From the NCBI GenBank assembly GCA_013203855.1, contig JABMPG010000760.1, positions 1 to 7,216 on the forward strand: a stretch of DNA of 7,216 nt, written 5' to 3'. Source of the DNA: a bacterium. GTDB taxonomy: Bacteria > Sumerlaeota > Sumerlaeia > UBA8349. Under the pieces are notes generated by a model. That model was given only the letters and a program-made list of their open reading frames with translations. It did not search any database and was not told the origin of the DNA. Positions within the stretch are counted from its first letter, which is position 1. The number at the start of each line of letters is the position of its first letter. Positions 1 to 6,448 of the stretch are shown here, piece after piece. Made by a program: the position numbers and the translations under genes.

Positions 1-774
1 CTCTTCCCCCAGGCCGCCTTGGACTTCGCCCCTATCGCCATGTCCCTGGCCATCGTCGGAATCATCTACGGCGCCGTTCTCGCCTTCGCGCAGACCGACC
101 TCAAACGCCTTGTCGCCTACACCAGCGTCAGCCACATGGGCTTCGTCTTTCTCGGAATCTTTGCCTTCAACATCTGGGGCATGCAGGGCGTCGTCCTCCA
201 GATGGTCTGCCACGGCCTGAGCACCGGAGCCCTATTCGTTCTGGTCGGCCAGATCTACGAGCGCACTCACACCCGCGACATGAACAAACTCGGCGGACTA
301 TGGGAAACCGCGCCCCGCCTGGCCGCCCTCGGCCTTGTCTTCGCCATGGCATCCCTCGGACTGCCCGGCATGGGAAACTTCCTCGCCGAAATGCTCGTCC
401 TCATTGGAGCCTACAAGGCCAACCTCATCGTCACCGTCATCGCCGCCACCGGCCTTGTGGCGGCCACGATTTATTCTCTCTGGATCGTGCAAAAAACCTT
501 TCACGGCCCCAACGATAAGAAATGGCGCATCCCGGACCTCAACCTGCGCGAAATGCTCATCATGCTCACCATGGTCCTCGGCCTCCTCTGGCTCGGCCTC
601 TATCCCCGACCCATTCTGAAGACAACCGAAGCCGTGGCCCAAAAACTCGCCGACATTCCATTTCTGTTGCCTCATGAGCCCGACCTCCCGGTTCTCGCGA
701 CCGAGCACGCCCCGGCGGACAGCGCTCAGAACTCCGCCAAACTCATCCAGTCAAAACTTGAAGAGACGCTATGA
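1..774 (+). CDS. nuoM: NADH:quinone oxidoreductase subunit M, C-terminal part (5' end outside window)
   Basis: NuoM is one of the antiporter-like inner-membrane subunits of respiratory complex I; it helps couple NADH oxidation and quinone reduction to proton pumping. The reading frame is open from base 1, so the gene begins upstream; 257 residues are visible, about half of a usual NuoM of roughly 500. The NuoM signature DLKRLVAYTSVSHMGFVFLG gives the conserved membrane lysine (codon 103-105, matching E. coli K265 from memory). HGLSTGALFVLVGQIYER follows, then GMGNFLAEM with the conserved glutamate (codon 388-390, matching E407). Several hydrophobic helices run to about base 620. After the conserved GLYPRPIL motif the protein carries a hydrophilic tail of about 50 residues, somewhat longer than in E. 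coli. The stop overlaps the nuoN start as ATGA, which suggests translational coupling. Related Mrp or hydrogenase antiporter subunits are less likely because nuoN follows directly. Confidence 0.95.
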   Translation, partial: LFPQAALDFAPIAMSLAIVGIIYGAVLAFAQTDLKRLVAYTSVSHMGFVFLGIFAFNIWGMQGVVLQMVCHGLSTGALFVLVGQIYERTHTRDMNKLGGLWETAPRLAALGLVFAMASLGLPGMGNFLAEMLVLIGAYKANLIVTVIAATGLVAATIYSLWIVQKTFHGPNDKKWRIPDLNLREMLIMLTMVLGLLWLGLYPRPILKTTEAVAQKLADIPFLLPHEPDLPVLATEHAPADSAQNSAKLIQSKLEETL

Positions 775-2219
775 ACTCCATCGACTTCCTGGCCCTCCTG
801 CCCCTTCTCATCGTTGCCGGTGCCGCACTGCTGCTGGTGCTTCAGGTCGCTTTCTACCGCTGCCACCTCACCTCCCTCTTCATCACCCTCCTCGGGCTCG
901 GCCTCGGAATCGCCTCCCTCCCTTTCGCATGGGGCGTCCTCCCGCGGCAGGTCGGCGTCCTGCTGACCATGGACGCATACGGCTTCTACTACATTGGCCT
1001 GATCTTTGCCGCCGCTTTGGCCGTTGCCGTCCTCGCCTACAGCTATCTCCAACACGAAAACCTCTTCAGAGAAGAGTTCTACATCCTCCTCCTCCTGGCG
1101 ACGCTCGGATCCGCCCTTCTCGTAGCCAGCACCCACTTCGCCTCCTTCTTCCTGTCTCTTGAACTCCTCACCGTCGCCCTCTACGCGCTGATCGCCTATC
1201 GCCGCCACTCCGAAATCTGCATCGAAGCCGGTCTCAAGTACCTCGTACTCGCCGCCGCTTCGGCCGCATTTCTCCTCTTCGGAATGGCCCTCGTCTACGC
1301 CCAGACCGGCACACTCGAGTTCGCCCGACTCGCCACGACCTCCCTCGCGACCCTTGACAGCCCGCTCTTCGTGACCGGCCTCGCCATGATGATCGTCGGA
1401 TTTGGATTCAAACTCGCCGTCGTCCCCTTCCACATGTGGACCGCCGACGTCTACGAAGGCGCTCCGGCCCCCGTTACCGCCTTCATCGCCAGCGCCTCAA
1501 AAGGCGGCGTTTTCGCCCTCCTCCTCCGTTTCTTCCCCCAGGGCAACCAGGAACTGGTCGGCTCCCTCTTTCTCATTCTCGCCCTGATGGCCATGGCATC
1601 CATGATCATCGGCAACCTCCTCGCCCTCCTGCAGGACAACGTCAAGCGGATCCTCGCCTACTCCTCGATCGCCCATCTTGGCTATCTTCTCGTCGCCTTC
1701 CTCGCGGCTGGCGAACTCGGCCCCCAGGCGGCGGCCTTCTACCTCACCGCCTACTTTATCACCACCATCGGCGCCTTCGGAGTCATCGGAGTCATGTCCA
1801 GGGGCGAGGGCGACGTGGACACCATCGAATGCTACCGCGGCCTCGCGTGGCGCAGGCCCTGGCTCACCGCCGTGCTCACCATCATGCTTCTCTCCCTCGC
1901 CGGAATCCCCCTCACAGGCGGTTTCCTCGGCAAGTTCTTCGTCCTCACCGCCGGTGTCCGGGCCAACCTCTGGAGTTTGGTCTTCGTCCTCGTCGCCACA
2001 AGCGTGATCGGCCTGTTCTACTATCTCCGCGTCGCCGTGGCCCTCTACTCCCCCGAGGATGAAAGGACCCAGAAGCCCGCCTCCCAGCCACTCTCCAGAG
2101 CAAAAGCCTGGCCCGCCTATCTCATCCTCGGCATCCTCACCCTCACCCTCATCTGGATCGGAACCTGGCCCAGCCCCCTTTTGGAAATCCTTCGCGGTAC
2201 CGTAGCCCTGCTCTACTGA
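771..2219 (+). CDS. nuoN: NADH:quinone oxidoreductase subunit N
   Basis: NuoN is a proton-pumping, antiporter-like subunit of the complex I membrane arm and normally the last gene of the nuo operon. The product is 482 residues, close to the E. coli length of 485, and is almost entirely hydrophobic helices. Key charged residues of the family are visible: E131 in SLELL, K214 in GFKLAVVPFHMW, K244 in ASASKGG, K292 in DNVKRILAYSSIAHLGY, and K388 in GGFLGKFFV. The VYEGAPAPVTAF segment is diagnostic for NuoN/ND2. The ATG at 771 was chosen because it overlaps the nuoM stop as ATGA and gives the expected length; a weak GAAGAG ribosome site lies just upstream, inside nuoM. Third codon positions are strongly biased to C. 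No frameshift or missing key residue is seen. Confidence 0.97.
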   Translation: MNSIDFLALLPLLIVAGAALLLVLQVAFYRCHLTSLFITLLGLGLGIASLPFAWGVLPRQVGVLLTMDAYGFYYIGLIFAAALAVAVLAYSYLQHENLFREEFYILLLLATLGSALLVASTHFASFFLSLELLTVALYALIAYRRHSEICIEAGLKYLVLAAASAAFLLFGMALVYAQTGTLEFARLATTSLATLDSPLFVTGLAMMIVGFGFKLAVVPFHMWTADVYEGAPAPVTAFIASASKGGVFALLLRFFPQGNQELVGSLFLILALMAMASMIIGNLLALLQDNVKRILAYSSIAHLGYLLVAFLAAGELGPQAAAFYLTAYFITTIGAFGVIGVMSRGEGDVDTIECYRGLAWRRPWLTAVLTIMLLSLAGIPLTGGFLGKFFVLTAGVRANLWSLVFVLVATSVIGLFYYLRVAVALYSPEDERTQKPASQPLSRAKAWPAYLILGILTLTLIWIGTWPSPLLEILRGTVALLY

Positions 2220-2228
2220 GACCCCATC

Positions 2229-2426
2229 ATGACAAAGCGGAACCCTCCCGAACCACACAGCACCGCGACATTAAAACCCAGCCGGTCCCCCGCACCCCTT
2301 TTCAGAACCGTCACCCAACGTATGGGAGAAGAGGGACGCAAAGGGGCGTCCGACGCCGCCCGTACTATTCTCGAGAAACTCGCACAGATCGAGACTGCCG
2401 AAAAACCGCACAACGAACATTCCTGA
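2229..2426 (+). CDS. Possible small hypothetical protein (65 aa) downstream of nuoN
   Basis: I do not recognise this ORF. It begins 9 bases after the nuoN stop on the same strand and fills most of the gap before the convergent caspase gene. The first half is rich in Pro, Ser, Thr and basic residues. The second half (about residues 38-58, GRKGASDAARTILEKLAQIE) looks like an amphipathic helix. There is no signal peptide or membrane segment. Against it, no convincing Shine-Dalgarno sequence precedes the ATG, and about 60% of third positions are G or C in a hand count, well below nuoN. For it, the ORF is in operon position, begins with ATG and has a plausible helix. It may be a small lineage-specific protein read from the nuo transcript, or a chance ORF. 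Confidence 0.35.
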   Translation: MTKRNPPEPHSTATLKPSRSPAPLFRTVTQRMGEEGRKGASDAARTILEKLAQIETAEKPHNEHS

Positions 2427-2450
2427 TACGCCTCGCGACCCCGGATAGAC

Positions 2451-5201
2451 TTATTCTCCCGCGGGCCCCGTGGCCAAGGGAATCCCCGCCCCGGAATCGT
2501 CGTAGCGGGATCGTGGCACCTGCATGGTCCGATTGCTTCTCCGGCACCAATCTCTCACCTGCCCCGTCACATACTCGGAGAGTTCCCCGGCTTCGACCAG
2601 ACTGTCCAGATCCCGGTCGATGGGAGACAGGGGATCTGAGTTCAGCGCCAGAAGTCCCTCAACCAGAAAATAGGTGAATACGCCGTGGCCGATCTGCGTG
2701 TCTTCGTGCGACACCTGGTCCAGGGACGAGGAAGAGAGCACCACCCGCCCGCTGCCTTTCGATCCAAAATCATCTAGCGCCGTCTCGATCCTCTCCGCCA
2801 TCACGGCGATCTTCCGTGTATCATCGGACCGCACCGATTTCCGAAAGCCGGAGTGACAGGCGTCCAAAATGACAATCTGCTCGCGGGCGGCGCATCGGTC
2901 CAGGGCATCCAGAATCTCGCGGGTCAGATCCAGGCCCTGATAGCGAATCGTCTGAACGGTCGTATCCTCGGGAAGCAAGTAGTTCCCATTTCCTTTTTCA
3001 TCAGTCATGCCGTGCCCTGCGAAAAAGAAAAGCAAACGATCCTCCGGTTGGAGGGTGGCGCAAAAGGTTTCGAGTTCTTCGAGGATCTGAATCCGGGTCG
3101 GCGCTGCTTCTGCCGGATTCCCACTCACCAAAACCGCCACGTTTTCCGGCGCGAAAAGACCCGTTCGGGGATGCACCAAGGCGTCGCGAAGAGCCATCGC
3201 GTCCGCGACGGCGTAGCGCAAGGGCTGGATCTGCGGGTCCCTATAGGTGTCAACGCCCACGATCAGCGCATGGGAACGCTTCCTCAACTGCTCACGTTCG
3301 GATTGAGCCTGCCGGGCCGCCTTGCCCCGCTGTTCCCGCGCTCGATCCATCTCCGCCTGTTTCTGCTCCTGTTCGGCCCGCAGGACCCGCTCTGCCTTGG
3401 ACAAGGCACTAATCTCTTCCTTGTGAATTTCTGATTCCTTCGCAAGGCGAACCTTCTCCTCGGCCAGCTCGGCCAGTTCGCGCTCAAGCTGGAGTCTCGC
3501 CTGTTCCCCCGCGATCTTCTTCCGTGCGAGAACGGCAAGACCGCTCACCCCGCCCGCATCCGATGCCCCCGCGTCAATCGCTGAGTGCTGCCCCAATGCC
3601 AGACCCAGATCCCCCGAGTCGATATGAAAGGTCTCTCGCGCTTCCAGTATCTCCAGTGAAACCGGCAAACTGCCCGACGCGTTCGCCCCGCGCCAAGTCT
3701 TCGGAATGGCCAGATTCCAGACAAACTCGCCGGTCTCCGCCGGGGCAAGATCCTGGGCGTCACCGAAAGACTCCGCGAGAGTGAGCTCCCCATCCGAAGC
3801 CGTCAGCCGGGCTCGGACTTGCCGGGCCTTCCCCGCGCCCATGTTCTGCACCCGCAGCCGCAAGTTGACCCGGTCTCCGGGTTGGAGAAGGCCATCATTC
3901 CCATCCGCCCACGTGCACCGGATCAGTTTCAGGTCGGGAGGAACCACGGGACGGGTCTTCAACGTCTTCCCGACCCGCCTCCCATGCGGAAAACTCAGGT
4001 CTTCGATGACGGCCGAAAAGGCAAGCGAATCGTATCCCGTCCAGTCCTCGGGCAGCGTCCATGTCATCCCGCACTCCCACGAACTACCCGGCTCGATGCG
4101 GGCCGTCTGATTGGCTGTCTCGGAGACGCGGCCGACTGTCGACTGATCCGGCTTCTGGATTTCAAGGCCGGCCCGGACCACGAATGCCGGCAAGTCGTCG
4201 CGGTTCACAATCCGGAGTGAAACATGGGCCGTCTCGCCCGCCTCCAGCACGCCGTCCCCGCTTTCGTCGGTCAGGGCCAGAACGCTTTCCAGTTGGCAGG
4301 GATCGGAGTTGGGCCGGAGCCCCGGCTTGTCCCATGTCACACCTAGATTGGCTGTGTTGAGATAGCGAATGGGCACGTCCTTTTCCGGGGCAGTCTTGGT
4401 CGCCATCCGTCGGATCAAGTAGGCCGCTTCTATCTGCTTTTCTCCCGCCAGAATTGCGGGTTTAATCTTCCACTCCATCGGAGTCCAGAGACACTGAAGG
4501 TAGGGGCCCACATCCAACCGCCCACGGCCCGCCGAATCCGTCACGACTGTGGTCTTCCCCGCGGGTCCGAGATCGAAAGAGATGCGTGCGGCTCCCAGTG
4601 GACCCGTCCGTTCCTCGGTGTAACGGTGCCGAGCTGCGGGAGCCGGAAAACGAGTGGGCTCCGGTTTCTCAACGATCTTGCCAATTCCCCCATCCCTGAG
4701 GAACCCCCTCCCTGGGAACACCTGGATGCCAGGCAAAACCCAGCCTATCCATCGAGAAAGATTCCTCACGTACCAGAAAGCCGGTCGCCTATCGCTCCAA
4801 GTCTTGGTTGCAACATAACCATCCAAGCCGGCCTTTCCCAGAATGCGGAACACCAAATCACTGACTGGCAAAACTCCAGCGGACACACCTACCATAGCCG
4901 GCTCCATGACAGATTCCCACGGCTCAAATTCGTAGTACCGATGTAACTTTCTGATCTCCTTCTGATACGTCGCCTCCCGGACAAACTTCTCTGTCCCGTC
5001 GACAACAAACTCCATAACATGATTTCGCGTTCCGATGTCCTTGATCACCACAACACGCGGACTCACGTACTCTTTGGAGATCGTGACGATGTCGCTCTTC
5101 GGCCCATCCTCGAGATCGTATCCCAGGTATTGGGCACAACCGGCGGTCAACAGAGCGCCTGCCACGAGGATCGACCGGGCAATCCAAGGTCCCATTCGCA
5201 T
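2451..5201 (-). CDS. Predicted lipoprotein with tandem Ig/CARDB-like domains, coiled coil and C-terminal caspase-like (peptidase C14) domain
   Basis: This is a 916-residue predicted extracytoplasmic cysteine protease. The ATG at 5201 was chosen because AGGAGG lies 6 bases upstream and the start gives a good signal peptide; the frame stays open to 5567, but that would overlap the next gene and its terminator. Residues 1-22 are a lipoprotein signal with lipobox LTAGC (Cys22). The +2 residue is Ala, so outer-membrane sorting is likely if Lol rules hold. Residues 23-290 are not recognised; they include hydrophobic stretches near 101-121 and 150-165. Residues 301-415 and 424-528 are two related beta-type domains, each opening with a DG-rich loop. 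Residues 558-643 are a charged coiled coil. Residues 643-908 are the caspase fold: SHALIVGVDTYRD, LLFFFAGHG (His730), VILDACHSG (Cys782), and a p10-like VVLSSSSLDQVSHED. The Asp in DACHSG resembles metacaspases, which favour Arg/Lys at P1. Substrate and role are unknown. Confidence 0.9.
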   Translation of the reverse strand: MRMGPWIARSILVAGALLTAGCAQYLGYDLEDGPKSDIVTISKEYVSPRVVVIKDIGTRNHVMEFVVDGTEKFVREATYQKEIRKLHRYYEFEPWESVMEPAMVGVSAGVLPVSDLVFRILGKAGLDGYVATKTWSDRRPAFWYVRNLSRWIGWVLPGIQVFPGRGFLRDGGIGKIVEKPEPTRFPAPAARHRYTEERTGPLGAARISFDLGPAGKTTVVTDSAGRGRLDVGPYLQCLWTPMEWKIKPAILAGEKQIEAAYLIRRMATKTAPEKDVPIRYLNTANLGVTWDKPGLRPNSDPCQLESVLALTDESGDGVLEAGETAHVSLRIVNRDDLPAFVVRAGLEIQKPDQSTVGRVSETANQTARIEPGSSWECGMTWTLPEDWTGYDSLAFSAVIEDLSFPHGRRVGKTLKTRPVVPPDLKLIRCTWADGNDGLLQPGDRVNLRLRVQNMGAGKARQVRARLTASDGELTLAESFGDAQDLAPAETGEFVWNLAIPKTWRGANASGSLPVSLEILEARETFHIDSGDLGLALGQHSAIDAGASDAGGVSGLAVLARKKIAGEQARLQLERELAELAEEKVRLAKESEIHKEEISALSKAERVLRAEQEQKQAEMDRAREQRGKAARQAQSEREQLRKRSHALIVGVDTYRDPQIQPLRYAVADAMALRDALVHPRTGLFAPENVAVLVSGNPAEAAPTRIQILEELETFCATLQPEDRLLFFFAGHGMTDEKGNGNYLLPEDTTVQTIRYQGLDLTREILDALDRCAAREQIVILDACHSGFRKSVRSDDTRKIAVMAERIETALDDFGSKGSGRVVLSSSSLDQVSHEDTQIGHGVFTYFLVEGLLALNSDPLSPIDRDLDSLVEAGELSEYVTGQVRDWCRRSNRTMQVPRSRYDDSGAGIPLATGPAGE
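5136..5201 (-). other. Lipoprotein signal peptide and lipobox of the caspase protein
   Basis: The first 22 codons encode a short basic N-region (Arg2, Arg9), a hydrophobic core (SILVAGALLTAG) and Cys22 at 5136-5138 in the lipobox LTAGC. This matches the pattern cut by signal peptidase II after lipid attachment to the cysteine. Cys22 is followed by Ala-Gln rather than Asp, which under E. coli Lol rules predicts the outer membrane. Whether those rules apply in this organism is unknown. Confidence 0.85.
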
Positions 5202-5207
5202 GATCAG

Positions 5208-5213
5208 CCTCCT
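5208..5213 (-). promoter_or_regulatory. Ribosome binding site of the caspase lipoprotein gene
   Basis: The minus strand reads AGGAGG, a full Shine-Dalgarno match, 6 bases before the ATG at 5201. It decides the start: no equally good site was seen for the longer open frame reaching 5567, and the start it selects gives a proper lipoprotein signal peptide. Confidence 0.8.
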
Positions 5214-5279
5214 GATATATGAGGTCCTGCGATTGGATGGCGGCGGAGAGCCGTGTCCAGATGGTGCTGCTTGATCCCG

Positions 5280-5307
5280 ATTATTCACACCCAGCCCGGG
5301 GATGCAA
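5280..5307 (-). promoter_or_regulatory. Candidate sigma70-type promoter for the caspase lipoprotein gene
   Basis: On the minus strand TTGCAT (5302-5307, 3 of 6 matches to the -35 consensus) and AATAAT (5280-5285, 5 of 6 to the -10) are separated by 16 bases. Transcription would start near 5273 and leave an untranslated leader of about 70 bases before the ATG at 5201. The site lies just downstream of the terminator of the preceding gene, where a new promoter would be expected. The -35 is weak and the organism's promoter consensus is unknown, so this is tentative. Confidence 0.35.
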
Positions 5308-5352
5308 GCCTGAAGGGGCTCGAAATATAGAATGCCCCGCCCAAACGGCCTC

Positions 5353-5393
5353 AAAAAAAAGGTGGGCGCTGGATTTCTCCGGCGCCCGCCTTT
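5353..5393 (-). terminator. Intrinsic terminator after the Gfo/Idh/MocA oxidoreductase gene
   Basis: On the minus strand a GC-rich hairpin (5361-5390) pairs GGCGGGCGC with GCGCCCACC through one G-T wobble. The stem extends inward by about three more pairs to a six-base loop, and is followed at once by eight T residues (5353-5360). AAA/TTT flanks can lengthen the stem. It lies 24 bases beyond the oxidoreductase stop codon, the usual position for a Rho-independent terminator, and separates that gene from the caspase gene. On the plus strand the hairpin is followed by only three T residues, so it should act mainly on minus-strand transcripts. Confidence 0.9.
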
Positions 5394-5416
5394 ATCGTTG
5401 CTGAAGCGAATACGGA

Positions 5417-6448
5417 CTACTTGTGCTTCGCCTTCATGCTCTTGCCTTCCTTGGCGCTGCGGTCGGCCAAGTCGAGAATATGGATCGGGCGACGCGCCCA
5501 CTCGCCGGTAATGACTAGATTCTCGCCCTTCACCAGGTGATCCGCGATGTTCTGGTAGAGCCGCCACCCCTCCGACGCCGGATTCTTCCCCTGACGCCGA
5601 ACGACCTCGCCCTTCTTGTGCTGGATCACTTCCCAGGTGCCGCCGTCAAAGACGTAAGAGCCCTTGGTGCCCGTGATTTCCAGTTGCCCGCGCTTGGGGT
5701 TCGAGTCGAGTGTCGTGTTGCACAGGGTCAGCCATTTGCCGTTACTGAAACGCACGACCGCGTAGCCTTCATCCTCGTTGGAATCTGCCTTCCACTTCGA
5801 CATGCCCGACCAGAAGCCGGTCTTGGCGAAGCCGCTCACTTCCGATATGTCGCCATCGAGAAGTTGCAGAGAGTACTCCAGCAAATGGACGCCCCAGTCG
5901 TACTGGATACCACCCGAGATCGTCTTGCTCCCGCGCCACCAGTCGCGGGGGGCGCTGTAGCCGCCCATATGGGCCTCGATGCGGAAAACATCGCCGATCA
6001 CGCCCTTCTTGATCTCCTTGACCGCACGCATGATGCACCCGTCCCAGTGGCGATTGTGATAGGTAGAAAGAACGACCTTGTTCTTCTTCGCCACATCGAT
6101 CATCGCGTCGCACTCAGCCGTCGTGATAGCCAACGGCTTCTCGCACACCACGTGGCAGCCCGCTTTCACGCATTCAAGGGCCTGTTTGGCGTGCAGGTTG
6201 TGGGGAGTGATCAGGATGATCAGGTTGGCACCCGACTTCTTGAGCATATCCTTCAGCGACGTGAAGGTGGCAATGCCGGGAAATTCCTCCTCGGCCACTT
6301 TCAGACGTTCCGGGTCCAGATCCGCCACCGCCACGGGCGTCATCCCCGCTCTTTGGCACTCACGCAGATGATTGCGCCCCATGTTGAACGCGCCGCCGTA
6401 ACCCAACACTCCCACTCGAATTTCCTCAGGTTTCTTGTAGCGAGCCAT
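5417..6448 (-). CDS. Gfo/Idh/MocA-family NAD(P)-dependent oxidoreductase
   Basis: Members of this family oxidise or reduce sugars, inositols and related polyols with NAD(P) in the cytoplasm; the substrate cannot be told from this sequence. The product is 343 residues, a usual family length. An N-terminal Rossmann fold opens with VGVLGYGGAFNMGRNH (residues 12-27), with a few more residues between the glycines than the common GxGxxG form. The family's CEKPLA motif is at 102-107, with Lys104 the conserved catalytic-site lysine. The C-terminal substrate-domain motif GGIQYDWGVH (179-188) supplies Asp184 and His188. No signal peptide is seen, although some relatives are secreted through Tat. The start is supported by GAGGAG 8 bases upstream (6457-6462). 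murA lies 112 bases upstream on the same strand, and a strong terminator follows the stop. The Lys-rich C-terminus (MKAKHK) is of unknown meaning. Confidence 0.93.
   Translation of the reverse strand: MARYKKPEEIRVGVLGYGGAFNMGRNHLRECQRAGMTPVAVADLDPERLKVAEEEFPGIATFTSLKDMLKKSGANLIILITPHNLHAKQALECVKAGCHVVCEKPLAITTAECDAMIDVAKKNKVVLSTYHNRHWDGCIMRAVKEIKKGVIGDVFRIEAHMGGYSAPRDWWRGSKTISGGIQYDWGVHLLEYSLQLLDGDISEVSGFAKTGFWSGMSKWKADSNEDEGYAVVRFSNGKWLTLCNTTLDSNPKRGQLEITGTKGSYVFDGGTWEVIQHKKGEVVRRQGKNPASEGWRLYQNIADHLVKGENLVITGEWARRPIHILDLADRSAKEGKSMKAKHK

Noticed and set aside
726..1433. Minus-strand open frame (235 codons) opposite the nuoM end and nuoN start
   Set aside because: Same antisense artefact of strong codon bias, with a very acidic low-complexity product and no recognisable motif.
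1497..2258. Long minus-strand open frame (253 codons) opposite nuoN
   Set aside because: It mirrors nuoN codons; the product is an implausible run of Gly, Glu and Asp, typical of the antisense of a C-rich third-position gene.
2334..2351. GGACGC/GCGTCC hairpin as a terminator for the nuo operon
   Set aside because: The six-base-pair stem is not followed by a T-tract on either strand and lies inside the possible small ORF.
2213..2413. Minus-strand 66-codon frame across the nuoN-caspase gap
   Set aside because: It overlaps the nuoN end and the slightly better-placed plus-strand small ORF, has no ribosome site that I could see, and shows no protein-like features.
2853..3434. Plus-strand open frame (193 codons) opposite the caspase and coiled-coil region
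   Set aside because: The minus strand here encodes the caspase His/Cys motifs and coiled coil; the plus frame has no recognisable motif.
5202..5567. N-terminal extension of the caspase frame (122 more residues)
   Set aside because: It would overlap the oxidoreductase gene and run through that gene's terminator hairpin. The internal ATG at 5201 has a perfect AGGAGG site and starts a proper lipoprotein signal.
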